Part shown: positions 46,139-58,478 of the stretch, in pieces
Layout of the letters: each line of letters starts with the position of its first letter
Position numbering within the stretch: position 1 is the first letter of the stretch
Assembly (NCBI GenBank): GCA_013398955.1
Contig: VWPU01014912.1
Location: forward strand, 186,001 to 250,000
Direction of reading: 5' to 3'
Length of the DNA: 64,000 nt
Source: Callaeas wilsoni
Lineage: Eukaryota > Chordata > Aves > Passeriformes > Callaeidae
Notes under the pieces: generated by a model
Database searches by the model: none
What the model saw: the letters and a program-made list of their open reading frames with translations, nothing else
What the model was told of the DNA's origin: nothing
Position numbers and translations under genes: made by a program

Positions 46139-48159
46139 ACATGTTCTAGAGAAATTAGAGAAATTCCTCATGACTCCAATTAGAGAAGTCTGCTCAAGAA
46201 ACATTAAAACTATCATAATTTTATTTTAAACAACAAAACATAATTAAAACATCCCAGGTACTGAAATTAGTACTCACTTTTTGTAGTTGCCTTCTTAGAA
46301 ATATCTAGGAACAATCCATCAAATGCGTCTTGTAGGATACTGTTTTAACCTAGATGTGTTATTCTCAGTCTACCTGAAAAATACACAGACACATAAAAAA
46401 ATCAGCATTTTGTTCAGTGATTTTTAACTTATTTACTATACAAAAATATTAAAAACAACAGCTTACTGTTATACAGTGTACCTAAAACAGTCATCTATAC
46501 ATATGTGGCTCCCGCTGCAATATCACATCAGCACTACTAGGGTATGCTTAGTCATCTCATGGAAATAAATACATTTGTTAAATACAAACGAAGGTTTTCT
46601 GTACAGCACTCGGAATTAAATGCCCGTTCTTGACCAACTGTGCAAACATCTATCCCTTTGCCAAAAGAGTAATTCATCAATTCCTCCATTGTATGTTGAA
46701 GGGTTTCCAGTTAAAAAAACAGTTGTTCCTTTCCTCTTCTGTGATTTTGCAGGCTTCAGAAGGTAAAAAATAAAAATAAAAAGAATTTTTTTATTTATGT
46801 GGTTATCCCACATTTTTATTTATGTGGTTATCCCAAATACCTCCTTTATTAAGTCTTTTTCCTTGGTCTGAGAGAAACAAGAGAGATCTTACAGAGATGC
46901 CTCTTGCTTTTTCCACTCATATCAGTAAATTATGTCCTATCTGAGTTGTGTGTGGCATCGAAGAGCCCCAGTTTAATGATGCATGTGTCACAAGCATTTC
47001 ACACCACAAGCAGGAAGTCCAAAGAAAGTGTATAACATTACCAGGGCTCCTCTTCTGCATCTCACTAGCTAATTAGTCTCAAGTCCCTTTTCTTAGCTCC
47101 TTTCCTTGTCTCAGGGAGACAAAGTCCTGTATAGACTGGGAAGGTGGAAGAAACAACACAGCAAGAGGGTGTAGTTTCACTGAGAGCCACATTTGCCAGA
47201 CCCACCAGCTCTCCCAGGCTACCCACTTTGTTTGATATGCATCTATTTTACATTCATTCTGGTGCACAAGGTCTTGCAGAATTGGAAAAAAAAATAAAAT
47301 TAGAAGGCTGAGCGATGTGGTAGCATACTGTTAGAGAAGTGAGATTCCATGTCTTTCCTTGGCAACTTCTTTCTGCGTATATGGTCCAAAACTACATTGA
47401 CCTTTTAATCTTGCCAATTGCAAATTAATTTTGAATCCAAGCTGCCTACTGAAAAGGTGCAAAGGTCACCTTTAAATAGCTGCTCTGCTACATTGCCCTT
47501 TACTCCATGGTCCACATCCTTTGTCTTCCCCCCATTAATTCTGCTTCTTCAAGAACCCTCCTTGCTGCTGATTGTGTCCTCGTACAGATTATTTCTCCTC
47601 CACATGCATTTTTCAAAGCTGCATCTCATTTTGTCATTTCCTGCCTAAGGTTTCTAGTCTCTCTATCGTTGCTGATTTATGCAGTGCCTCCCAGTTTGGA
47701 TCATTTGTGATTTTAATTAACATGCACTCTTTTCCTGTCTTTTGGCTAATGAATGAAGATACTTAAAGAAGACTGGACTCAGGACTGCTCCCTGATGTTC
47801 TCCCACTAGAAAACTCATGTGATTCAACACATTTTCATTTATTATCTCACTTTGCTAATGGCCCTGTGGATGGTTTTTAATCAACATCACAGGGTCCTTA
47901 TCTAAGCCAATCTGAATTAATTTTGTGAGTCTCCTCTCTTACCGATGCTCACTTCAAATAGACGGAAAACAAAAGCAGAAGAGGCCATCACACACCAGAA
48001 TGCTGTTCTGTGAGACCAGGAAATGAGGAGGTAGCGAGAATAAATTGTTCAGTTTCTTCTCTCAGGACTCTGGTAGACTTTGGATTCTCTGTCACCGTAA
48101 CACTTATACTCCTCCTGATTTTCAATATATGTATTTTTAAACTGTTTGTCAAGGCAGGG
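46139..48159. other. Intergenic, no gene seen
   Basis: About 2 kb of AT-rich unique DNA with a recent-looking 23-bp duplication at 46788-46835. Overlapping plus frames at 47418-47766 (64-76 codons) are unrecognised. Confidence 0.5.
46788..46835. repeat. 23-bp direct duplication
   Basis: Positions 46788-46810 and 46813-46835 are identical, separated by two bases (tttttatttatg then tggttatccca in each copy). Exact identity of both copies suggests a recent slippage-type duplication. Confidence 0.92.
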
Positions 48160-48202
48160 AAGTGTTATTATTCCCACTCTGGAGAATAAGCTCCAGCACA
48201 GA
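48160..48202 (-). repeat. Possible MIR-type SINE tail, minus strand
   Basis: 'agtgttattattcccactct' followed by 'ggagaataagctccagcaca' resembles the reversed MIR 3' region (tactattattatccccattt, then 'tacagatgaggaaactgagg', then 'cacag'). Only about 43 bp, so weak. Confidence 0.4.
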
Positions 48203-49187
48203 AAATATAAGGGAGTGGTCTGCTCTGCTCCTTTAGCAGTCATGGTTAGAAACTGAGGGTTTAAGGTTGCTCTTGCATTTACACCTGTCTTCTGGAAGGT
48301 ACTGTGACATGCCTGCCTGTGTATGTCTGGGATGACCCATCAAATGCACCATCAAAGTGATTTCATATCTTAAACCAAAAAAAATCCGACCAACCAACCA
48401 ACCCCAACCCAACCAAAACAACCCAAACCCCTAAATGTCAGTACATCCATATCGATATCATGACCTAAATGCCATTTTGAAAGAATGAGCTTAAATAATG
48501 TAAAGTGATTTAGAAAAGGTGAGACTCAGGTACTCAGGACACATAACTGCCTAATCCAGACCACAGGATACAAAGTAAGACTTGTAGCAGTATCTGTTGG
48601 ATCTGGTCTGAAAGTTATTTGGGCACCTCCTTCTCACTCAGCTGAGTTTTGAAATATTTCTGAAGACCTGGACCAAAGTGTTTTTCTTGATGTTTTACAG
48701 GATGTTTTTACTGGATTTGAATCCAGATCTGCAAAGCCTAAACTGTGGTCCCCACCTAAGAACTTGTCTCCTTTCCTATCAAGAGGATAATTATGTCATG
48801 TGGCAGACATTTCAGCTCCAGTCACTGCTCTACGTTCCCCAAAAGTAGAGTTCTACTGCCTAAATGCATCCTCCACTGTCTCCTCCTGATAAACGTTTTA
48901 ACACGGTAGTTACATTCCTTTTGGATGAAAATTAACACCTTTCTCCTACAGCAAAAAGTCATTTATAGCATGGACTTATTTATGTTTGTTATTTATTTTT
49001 TGAAATATTAATTGATGTTTCTGAATGAGCTCTGAAATATTCTCAAAAACTTCAGATTTATATGGTTTTTAATAAAAGACAGCAGGACTTTTAAAAAAGT
49101 TGCTGTTATCCCCTCTTCCCTCTCACCCTCTTCATAAATCAAAGCTCATGAGGAAAATACAAACAAACAACACCCTACCACCCCCAT
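48203..49187. other. Intergenic, no gene seen
   Basis: Unique DNA around the A/C-rich tract at 48372-48431. A stretch at 48609-48675 (aaagttatttgggcacctcc, then gttttgaaatatttctgaag, then acctggacc) loosely resembles another old amniote repeat, too weak to call. Confidence 0.5.
48372..48431. repeat. (AACC)n-like A/C-rich tract
   Basis: 'aaaccaaaaaaaatccgacc' then 'aaccaaccaaccccaaccca' and 'accaaaacaacccaaacccc'. On the opposite strand it reads as a GGTT-rich run. Confidence 0.85.
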
Positions 49188-49237
49188 TAAAAAAAAAAAA
49201 AAGAGGAAGAGAAGAAAAAGAATGAAAAAGGAAAGGG
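49188..49237. repeat. Poly(A)/purine tract
   Basis: Fourteen or so A followed by a GA-rich purine run (gaggaagagaagaaaaagaa). Simple-sequence DNA. Confidence 0.8.
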
Positions 49238-51835
49238 ACCAAATATTTCCATAAGCATCAGCAATCATAAAGAAACTAATCACAAGCTAAGAAATTATCT
49301 AAGGGAGCACAGAGGGAGGTAACAATATGAAGAAGACAATTTAGAAAATATTTGCAGGGGTAAAATTTATAAATACTCATTGTATATTTTAAACACATGT
49401 CCAAATTAATGTGTTCTTGCTTCTTCCTTTCCCATTAATATATTTTGTGCAAAAAGATATGTAGCATAAAATATTGTCACCAATATTCTCCTCATATTAG
49501 GAAATAATTACACAGTTTTTTCACTCCAAACTTTTAAACATGGCCCAGTTGGAAATGAATTGCCTTTGACTTGCTAAAAATAAGCATAAGAAACTTAAAT
49601 TAAGTCCATCACCAGTGCAATTTATACTCTATACCACTTCTGTAAGGTGTAATTAGCAGTGCATTGCTATAATTTATTATCGGTTTAAAAAGCCGAAAAT
49701 CAGATCCTTACAGGAAAATGGGAAAATGGGAAGCTATATGCCAGGCATATTATTCTGGTTTATATTAATTCAGTTATTTTACCTTTGGTGCACATCCATC
49801 TATCCATACAATGTGAATGCTCCATTGAGAAGTACACTGGGTACTGAACCTTTGGCTCAGTATGAAATATGAACTCTGAGGCATAGCTGCAATAATACTT
49901 CCATTTGCATTATTATGATTAACATTCCTCTGAATAGGAAGCATCCAGCAATATTAATTGCAGAAATAGTGAGATTCCAATTGTCATAAATCACTGTGCA
50001 GTGTAAAGCAAGCTCTCAGAAAACAGCACATAAAAACTCTTTTTTGGTGTTTTTTTTTGAGTTCACTTCAACCTCATTTTCACCAGGCTTTTTCATTTGT
50101 GTCCATTGACAAGACCGTAATTATGCTTTTCTCTTGATTAACACATTCTTTTCAGCAAGGTCCCAAACAGCTTTCACATGAAAGGTTGAATCCAACAGAG
50201 CATGTTTTTTCTCATTAAAGACTTAGCATTCACCCACAGTTAATTTATCACACAGATACTTCCTGTCTCACAGGAAGGAGAGTGGCCTTGAAGCCAATCT
50301 TCTTCAGCTAATCAGAAGTTTTCACCACAAAAGTTGAAATGAATGCCTTTTCAAAGATGGTGATTGCAGAATTCATTTAATAAGTGAAAATACCAGAGGG
50401 GAAAAGATACACAGTTTCTCTACAAGGAGACGTTTTCCTTTATTTGAGACAATATCATCACTAAATCTGCACGATCTTATTGAAATTTTATTTATATATT
50501 TGTATCAAGTCAACATTTCCCCCTCACTGCTGTTTCTTTCCTCCACAGTTAGCAAAACTGTCAATATTCATTGATTCATCAAAGCAAGCAACCCTGACAT
50601 TTGGTGCATCAGCTTTCATTTGTAACAGGCATACAATGCAATGATTTATTTTGATGTATTACATTGTACCCTAAAGAGCATCCAAAAATAAAAATGCTTT
50701 CATTAGAAGTGTTGTGGAAACAACGCATCTGCAACAGGGACCACACACAAGGAAAGAAAAATTTCTTGCCACCTATGTTCTTTAATCCAGACTTTTGATG
50801 GCTGGATTGCTTTGGAGTTTGCTTGCTTAAGGTTTTTTGGATATGTTATTTCCAAATGTATCATATATTCAAAAAGCAATGGAGAGGTCTAAGCAGTGTT
50901 CAGAGCTGGAAAGAGCAGAGATTTTCCTAGCTGGCATCCTGCTTTGATTAACTTACAGTAGGTCAGAGGCCCCTGAATTCTGTGGTATCAACTGAGCTCC
51001 TAATGACAGTGCCCACCTTGCAAGAAAATGCCTTTCCTGAGATGGCAACTAGGGCCAGCCTCAAAGACATGAGAAATGGTCATAGATGGCCTGGCTGCCT
51101 GGCTGCCAGTGAGAAGGTCAGGAAAGATCATGGACATGCCCTCACCAAGGACATTCGTACTAACTTGCATTTCCGGCCAAGAACACTTTAGTCCCCATCT
51201 TTGGGCCTGACTGGAGGATCTCACAAAGCAGTTACACATTTTCAGGTAGGAAACATATTCCAACTGCAAATAATGCTTTTAGCAGACCTTTACCATTAAG
51301 CACAAGTTTAAGTCTCACTGGGGACAGCAGAGCTTCAACATGTGCTTGAAGTCAAGTGTTCCCTCAGAACTGTGGCTGAATTGGGACAGTCTAATGAGCT
51401 GGAGACACTTAGGACCAGGATTAAACACACATGCCCACAGATACCGGTCGCTGCTGCTTCTGTTTGTGTCTGTGCTGCACATTTCTCTCCAGCTCCTTTG
51501 CCGTTATCATCCTGTGCTGTAAGCAATGACGCTGACACGGCAACTAAGTGGAGCGAGACAGGAAGCAGAGACAGTGCACGCAGAAATGAGCTGAAAATCA
51601 TCCTCCCAAACGAAGCCCTGCTCACAGGACAACATCTCATTATTTTGTTCCCCCATGGAGAACAGAAAGGCACGCCTGATGTGTTTGGAGATCGCAGGCA
51701 TGTTCCAAAAGGCAGCAAATGAAAGCAGAAGAGAGTCGCTTTGGGTTATGCAGAGCCAAAGGACACCTTCCTGTAAGATGGCATTTTGCTTTGCAGTGAC
51801 CGAAGCCCAACCACCACCATAACCTTCTCACTCCT
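49238..51835. other. Intergenic, no gene seen
   Basis: About 2.6 kb of unique DNA, AT-rich up to 50900. Between 50980 and 51830 it is more GC-balanced, with overlapping frames on both strands (126 codons plus at 51342-51722; 127 codons minus at 51335-51718). Antiparallel frames over the same span usually indicate chance and local composition. No domain seen. Confidence 0.45.
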
Positions 51836-52022
51836 TACAACTCCCTGAAAGAAGGTTTTAGCAAGGTGTGGATTGGTCTCTTCTCCCAGGTAACAGGCAA
51901 CAGGACAAGAGGAAATGGCCTCAAATTGCGCCAGGGGAGGTTTAGATTGAATATTAGGGAAAATCTCTTCACTGAAAGAGTTGTCAGGCACTAGAACAAG
52001 CTGCCCAGGGAAGTGGGCAATT
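51836..52022 (+). mobile_element. CR1 LINE internal fragment, 3' end missing
   Basis: 'tacaactccctgaaagaagg' then 'ttttagcaaggtgtggattg', 'gtctcttctcccaggtaaca', 'acaggacaagaggaaatggc', 'ctcaaattgcgccaggggag', 'gtttagattgaatattaggg' and 'caagctgcccagggaagtgg'. It is the coding tail of ORF2 of the J-like CR1 type (related to the minus copy at 21539). It stops at 'gaagtgggca' and lacks the remaining 3' part that insertion requires, so a later deletion is implied. Confidence 0.88.
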
Positions 52023-53021
52023 TTTAACTTCATCAGCCAGAACGGTGCCCAGTGGAGTGAGTGTTTTGCACATCCCAGTCTGTTCTAGTTCTGTTGTAAG
52101 GGCCATTTCACCATACTTTGTCTCTTATGTTTTTCTGGCTTTGTTTGGTTGTTTTTTCGTGATTTTTATTTTCTTTAAGAAGTGTGAAGCTGTTTCTTAA
52201 GTGGCTTATAGAGCAGGTTAAAAAAAGGTTGCACAGTGGAGGCTTCTCAGAATTAAGATAATTTTCTCCGTGTGTAGTAATTTCAAGTGAAAAATTGTAT
52301 TTCTAGGAAATGGTAGCACAAGTAAAGGATGTAGAATGCATCCCAGAAGAACTACATTTTAATGTTCATCGATGAATTGCAGTGCTGTGCTCTTTGCTCT
52401 TCTTTCTCACTTGTTACCAGATCACCAGACATGCTTTGTGTGAAAAATTAGATTTCATGTTCTACTTTTAACTGTGCCATATCTAAGTCTCATTTGCTTG
52501 CATACGCTTTGGCCATCAGAGATGTATCTCAGCTAACTTCAGATACCTGCATAATAGAAGCTAAAAAGCTATTGGCCTAGACTAAGTTACATGTCTAATT
52601 TTAGTTGAGTGAGTTACCAGTCAGTGAGTCTCACCCCCAGCTATGTTTTCTCAGTACAAATGAATAACCACTCCACCAGCCATTAATGCTGCATTGTCAA
52701 AGGCTGAGCAGCATTTCAGTAATGACACTGTTCAAAATATTGCAATAGGCCACCATAACAAATTTGGTAAATAACTTATTTTATCAAGCCAGGAGAACTC
52801 AAGGACAAAATAACCTGTTTGGCCAGCTGAAACAAAGAAACAGAGCATTTCCATCAGCCTGAAAATTTGCAACCTTAATTGAACTGCTTCTGTTGTGGAA
52901 GTTTCACTCATTGAACTTAGATGTCAGGTGGACAAAGGAATTGTATCAAAAGGCAACAACTTCTCTCTCACAGAAAAATTGGTCCTCTACTTGCAGAGTT
53001 TAAAATTAACACACCCATACT
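52023..53021. other. Intergenic, no gene seen
   Basis: Unique AT-rich sequence. A 110-codon plus frame (52895-53227) is partly the following CR1. No repeat recognised. Confidence 0.5.
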
Positions 53022-53205
53022 ATGAGGCACAAGAACAAGCTGTCCAGAGAAGTTGTGGATTCCTCCTCCTTGGAAGTCTTCCAAGCCAAGTTGGATGGGG
53101 CTCTGAGCAACCTGGTCTAGGGGAAGGTGTCCCTGCCCATAGCAGGGAGGTTGGAACTAGACAATCTTTATGGTTCCTTCTAACCCAAAACATTTTAGGA
53201 TTCAA
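53022..53205 (+). mobile_element. CR1 LINE 3'-end fragment
   Basis: 'atgaggcacaagaacaagct' then 'gtccagagaagttgtggatt', 'gaagtcttccaagccaagtt', 'gagcaacctggtctagggga', 'aggtgtccctgcccatagca', 'ggttggaactagacaatctt' and 'ccaaaacattttaggattca'. About 185 bp, 3' end essentially complete. Confidence 0.93.
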
Positions 53206-53785
53206 TACCCATCTGATCAAAGCTTGAAAATATTTTAGAAAGCCATCATTCTTGCACACGTGAAACCTTTTTTTGGATCTTACTGCAAAATTTGCTTTGA
53301 CATGCTCATAATCCATATAGCAAAATTCAAAGCATTAAAATATGACTTTTGTGCAATAGCATTGCCAAAATAAATATTTTCCTGGTCTACTGTGGAAAAA
53401 AAGTCTTCTTTGGCTTCTGGACCATTTTTTCAGCTACTTCTTTATCTGTGGGAAAAAATATTTTTTCTGTTGAGTTCATTTAATAAGTAAAAACATTTCT
53501 TCTGGCCTGTTTGAACCGGGTATTTAAAATGTCATTGTAAAAGAAAGAGTTTCTGTATTGCCTAGGAAAATATCACAGTATGTTGCCCAGTTCACAACAG
53601 ATGTTTCTGTAATTGTTCCTTGATTCTGTAGCAGCTTCAGGTCTTTCAGCAGAGCCTTGACCAGCAATAAAAAGTAATCTGACCATCAATACACTTTTCG
53701 TTAAAGCTGTTAAATGGAAGGAATAATCTTCCCCTTTATCCATTGCTGATCTAATCCAAAACCCTTCCAAAGCTTTCAAAGGATG
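53206..53785. other. Intergenic, no gene seen
   Basis: Unique AT-rich sequence without features. Confidence 0.55.
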
Positions 53786-53873
53786 GGTAATTGCTGCCCC
53801 TATTTTTTTGCCAGTGGATAGGTAAGCTGACATTGAGAAGTTTAGAGGAGCACAGCTATTGAGCTCAAGGATG
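53786..53873 (-). repeat. MIR-type SINE remnant, minus strand
   Basis: 'ggtaattgctgcccctattt' then 'acattgagaagtttagagga' and 'gcacagctattgagctcaag' follow the reversed MIR core (attattatccccattttaca, cacagagaagttaagtgact, cacacagctagtaagtggca). Divergent but in register. Confidence 0.52.
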
Positions 53874-55291
53874 GAAAACTTGACCCTAATAAAGGCTGGA
53901 AATTGTGGACTAAGTTATATGGACTCCATGTTTCTTGTAAACTATGAATACTCCTTCATCTCACCTTACAGATCCAATCTGGTCATTTCGTAAGTTATTT
54001 GTACATCTGAACTTTGGCATACTCTGGCTTGGAAATGTTGAGGAGAAATGTGACTTCCTTGCAAAGTTTTTATGCCACTTGCCACTAATAGTACTTTCTC
54101 CACAAAAAGTCCACTGAAAAATCTGTCTTGGCAAATTTCTTAAGGGAAGAATACAAAATGCCGGATACCAATGATTAACAAGATGTACGAAGCGAAAGCT
54201 CTCAGTATAACCGTTGCATCAAATTAATGGTACTTGAAATGCATATTAAATAATCTTTGAACATATTTTTAAAAGCTCCTTTCTCAGAAATTAAAAAATT
54301 ATGTAGCTGCCAAAGTGGACCGACAGGTAGACTGGGTTAGATAGTTCTGCACCACTTTGGGGCCTGAAATGTTCTTCTGAACCCATTCCTTAATTTGTAA
54401 TTGATTTACTGGTGTAAATCAACTGGTTGTTGCATTAATAAGAACAGCACAATGTGAACAGAGGGCAAGGACACTGCTCCTGAATCAGAGTGCTTCTGTG
54501 TTGGGAGGATGCGCTCCTCGCCATTGTCTCCTCCCTTCCTGGTGATGTAACACTGCTGGGGAGGGTGTTGAGAAAGGGATGCACTCAGCATGGATCATGC
54601 AGGGACTTCTGATTCCCTCTCCTGTGCCTCTGCCTCCAGCTCAATGTGATCATGCCCCGAGACTCCACAGGCCCAGAGGGGTACAGGCAGTGGTTTACCT
54701 GGGTCTAACCAAGGGTGCTTCTGAGTCTGAGAGGTGTCACCACCTATGTCAGGCATCTTCTGGGCTGGTGGATCTGACATGACACTTAAGAAAGACCTGC
54801 ATATTTCCAAATCAGCAAAGAAAGGCCAGGTTGGATGTCCTGGGACATCCCAAATAAATCAAATCTTTAATTCATCAGAGAATACATTTGTAACTGTATC
54901 CTACCTCTGCAGCCCATGATGTGTTATGTCTACCCCATTGCTGCGTGCTTGGTAGCCTGTCCTGCTGACCCTCATGCTGAGGCAAATGTAGGCATGCTGT
55001 GATGCCCTCTCTGGAAACCATGGAAGAATTTACCTCCTGCATTTAGGCAGCGTACTGACATTTGAATGGCTTTAATGAGGATCCTCACTCCAAGGGAGCA
55101 ATCAAGGTTAGAGCTATGGAAAGGTTTTCATTTGTGATGACAGGAGAAGTCTGTGGCCTCTGAATGCCCTTTGCTCCCTACTTTGCCTATTCTGAAAACC
55201 CAAGGTGAATAATTTAGATACTTTTGGAAAATCCCTAGAATGAGGTGGTATTAAAAAAGGTCAAAGCATACACTTTTATTTATGTGGCTGG
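53874..55291. other. Intergenic, no gene seen
   Basis: Unique sequence. A small hairpin at 54403-54420 (gatttac/gtaaatc arms) recalls part of the palindromic repeat family described elsewhere, but is too short to assign. Frames at 54579-54919 are short and unrecognised. Confidence 0.45.
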
Positions 55292-55361
55292 ACATATACA
55301 CACACAAACACAAATGTATCTACATAAATATACATACACATGTGTATATATATGTGTGTAG
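55292..55361. repeat. CA/TA-rich degenerate microsatellite
   Basis: 'acatatacacacacaaacac' through 'tacataaatatacatacaca' and 'tgtgtatatatatgtgtgta'. Alternating purine-pyrimidine sequence. Confidence 0.85.
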
Positions 55362-57363
55362 TGAAATTTTCTGTTATCAAAAGAACTACAAATAGCACAT
55401 GAGGGCTGAACAGCTGGAGCTAGATTGGTATATTGTACTGTACTGTAGTGACTCAGCACAGGAGTATTTAATTTCCTCCCAGAGCCAAGATGTCTCTCCC
55501 TCTCAAGTGAAAAGACTGGGTCGGCTGAGCTGCCTTTGTTTTTTAGTGAGTACCTATGATGATACCTTGTACGGAAGATGCTGCAGATAAGAATTGTAGC
55601 ATTTTTCTTAATGTCCCTTAGAATAAATAAAAGATGGGCATTCAGAACAACTCAAACCTCACAGTATTCACACCCAAATGCAAAAATCCCACTCAGTTCC
55701 TAACTGCCAGAAACAACTTCTGTGCCCCATTAGTAACCCTCAATTCAGACCTTCTTTCTATTTAGTCCCTTAATAAAAGAGAAACACACATTCTGTCATG
55801 TGCTGGGACAGCAAGAAGGAACCTGTTTAATGAGATGCCATAACAGCCCCTCCACCTGACTTGTCATATCTTTACAGCTGTGTTTGCACCAGGAAAAATT
55901 CACTGAATTCAGGAATAGTTCACTGAATTATTTTTTTATAATCAGCCTTACTACCATCCCATCCCTGCCCAGTTAATAATTTCTATAAAGCTAACATTTC
56001 TGCTTCTATGGAAAATTTGTAATTCTCTAATGGCAACAGCCCCTCTATCCAGGCTACCTCTCAGGACAGTATGTTGTACAAATGGCACTAAGTTTTGGCT
56101 TGAGCTACTCTTCCTCATTTAATTAGCAAGGAGGATGTCCAGCTAATGTTATCATCTTGAGTAAATTGATGGGATCTTTCCCTGCACAATAGAAGTTGAA
56201 TAAAAGCAGAGGATCCTCATGCATTCCTCTTGCTCAGCTTCCAGGACTATATCCCTCCTGCTGCTTCGTAGTGTAGATTGGCATTTTACCTCTTATCAAT
56301 GGATCTCCATCATTCTGAATGCGAATGATGATCCTTCGGACCTGGTTTTGTAAAGCAAACCTATATCCATAGGAGCAATTAGTCCCCTGCTGTGAGTTTA
56401 GACCCGCCAGCTACACTGCAGCTGCTGCCTGTTGCCAGCACTAAATTTTCCTCAGTAGTGGATCAACGTGTTTAAACACTTTGATCTTCTTTATCTCAGC
56501 CAGGAGATTTGAAAGCCTCCTGGTTGAACAAGTTTTCTTTCGGGTGAAACTCCATCTCATCCACCATTTCAGTGCTGACCCGAAACATTTGTGCTTTATT
56601 TACTGGAGAGGCATCATCTTTTGAAATGGCTTCTCACATTCTCTCAGGAAGACTTTTTTTCATTCCCCTCTAACACTGAGCTTAAGTAACGGTACTTCAA
56701 ACAGCAGATAAGAGGCACAAAGGGGACTCAGTCTTCTACGCAGCAATTCAGAACCATCTTAATCTCCATCATGCAGTTTCTGATTTTCTTTTTAATCTCC
56801 CACGGCACAGTGTGCACCAAACACAGCTGAGAACTTGCTATTTAAGCTGCCTTATTACTGTTACGCTACGAAAGCTTAACTTCTGTTTGGAACAGATGAG
56901 CACAAATGAACTAATGCAAGGGAACAGGCACCTCAGATGTGGGTACAGCAGAGTAGATGACGGGAGATAAGAAATAGTGTCAGATTGAGGTTTATTTTGT
57001 TTTCTCACTTCTCAAGGAGTCACAAGTGAACTATTAGTGATGTGAAACTCTTGAGCAGGGAAAAGCATGGGGTGACTGTCAGGCTTATTCCTCCAACACC
57101 ACAGAATTCCTGATCTTCCTACCCAAACTAACTCTTCCCTCTGCCCACCACAGGGTTGGTACAACTGTGAATAGGAAATTCAAATCAAATTTCATTAATG
57201 AAATTACTTACCTGAGCTTTGGACTGTAGATTGATTTACCACCAAACTGACTAAATTCACTGTCATAAAAAATGTTACCTCCTGTGATAAAAACAACAGT
57301 TACACTGCTTGTAAAGCTGATAAAAAGAGAAAAAGAACAAACCTTACTGCAGCCTTTCAATGC
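55362..57363. other. Intergenic, no gene seen
   Basis: About 2 kb of unique DNA. A short near-repeat (ttcactgaatt at about 55899 and 55919). No frame above 63 codons and no recognised repeat. Confidence 0.5.
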
Positions 57364-57671
57364 TTGAAAGTGGCTTATAAGAAAGATGGGGACAGACTTG
57401 AGTAAGGCCTGTAGAGGACAAGGGGTAATGGATCTGAATTAAAAGAGGGCAGATTTAGAGTAGGTAGAAAGAAGTTTTTACAGTGAGGATGGTGAGACAC
57501 TGGCACAGGTTGCCCACATAGGTGGTGGATGCCCCTTAACTGGAAACATTCAAGGTCAGGATGGCAAGGCTCTGACCAGCCTGGTCTAGTGGAAGGTGTG
57601 CCTGCCCATGGCAGGGGGCTAGAATTAAAGGTCCCTTCCAACCCAAACCATACTGTGATTCAGTGATTCTA
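57364..57671 (+). mobile_element. CR1 LINE 3' fragment
   Basis: Plus-strand CR1 of about 308 bp: 'ttgaaagtggcttataagaa', 'agatggggacagacttgagt', 'ggacaaggggtaatggatct', 'gtgagacactggcacaggtt', 'ccagcctggtctagtggaag', 'cccatggcagggggctagaa' and the end 'tactgtgattcagtgattct'. Its 5' part matches the same subfamily region as the copy at 12766. The minus frame 57375-57641 is antisense to it. Confidence 0.94.
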
Positions 57672-58390
57672 GACGGAGCCCAGAGAGTTTCACTGATATT
57701 AAAACTTTCTGAATGTTAGGATAATATTAAAAGGACTGTGCTCTTATCAAAACACTTCCTCAGAAATGCAGACAAAGCATTTTCCTTCACTCCAGTATCT
57801 GGTGCTGGCAGTGACACAGAAATAACAATAATTAGAATAAACAGCATAATTAGAGACTTTTCTTTTTTTCATAAGGGCTTGCTCCCTAGGCATGATTTTA
57901 ATACTACAGACAATCAGAAGAGTTGATAGAGAGACAGATAACTGAGTCAAAACTTAGGTGAATTTTGTTTCTGCTGCAGTTTGAGTGCTCCCACCCTGCA
58001 CCAGCTGGTTTTATTACGCAGGTGGATGGAATGTGTTCTGCTCTATTTCCAAAGGAGCCACACAAGCCCAGCATAAATCAGTCAGCGAGTACCTTGAACC
58101 GCACATATTAGGAATGTAAGCAAGAGGAATTCCAAAATGAAGCGTGTTTAGACAAAGACGCAATTACGGCATGGAGAGGAAAGGCGTGTAAAAATTTCAT
58201 ATGGAATCAGGGATGGAGCACAGTAGCTCAAGCAGGTGGAAAGTCTGATTCTTTATTTATATAGCCTCATAAATGGGGTGATTTTAATCCCCTGCATATG
58301 ATATAGCAATATCTATTAGAAGTGAATATCACAGACTGATTCCCAAAGAGGATTTAGGAGACTGGTTCTATAATATCCACACAGTTCAGT
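57672..58390. other. Intergenic, no gene seen
   Basis: Unique AT-rich sequence without recognised features. Confidence 0.55.
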
Positions 58391-58478
58391 GAGCCAGATT
58401 CAGGTCTCATTTACAAAGAGTCTGCCCAGGTGTGCTTTTATGGACATTGGAGTTACGCAGAATGGAGGTAAATGATAC
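58391..58478 (+). repeat. Unnamed ancient palindromic repeat, copy 2
   Basis: 'gagccagattcaggtctcat' and 'ttacaaagag' form the left part; 'gacattggagttacgcagaa' and 'tggaggtaaatgatac' form the right part. The left end (ccagattc-tctcatttaca) and right end (gtaaatga) are partly inverted relative to each other. Left-end wording is shared with copies at 17944 and 59331. Confidence 0.5.

Noticed and set aside
51335..51722. Antiparallel 126- and 127-codon frames
   Set aside because: Opposite-strand frames over the same span, with no domain; likely local base composition.
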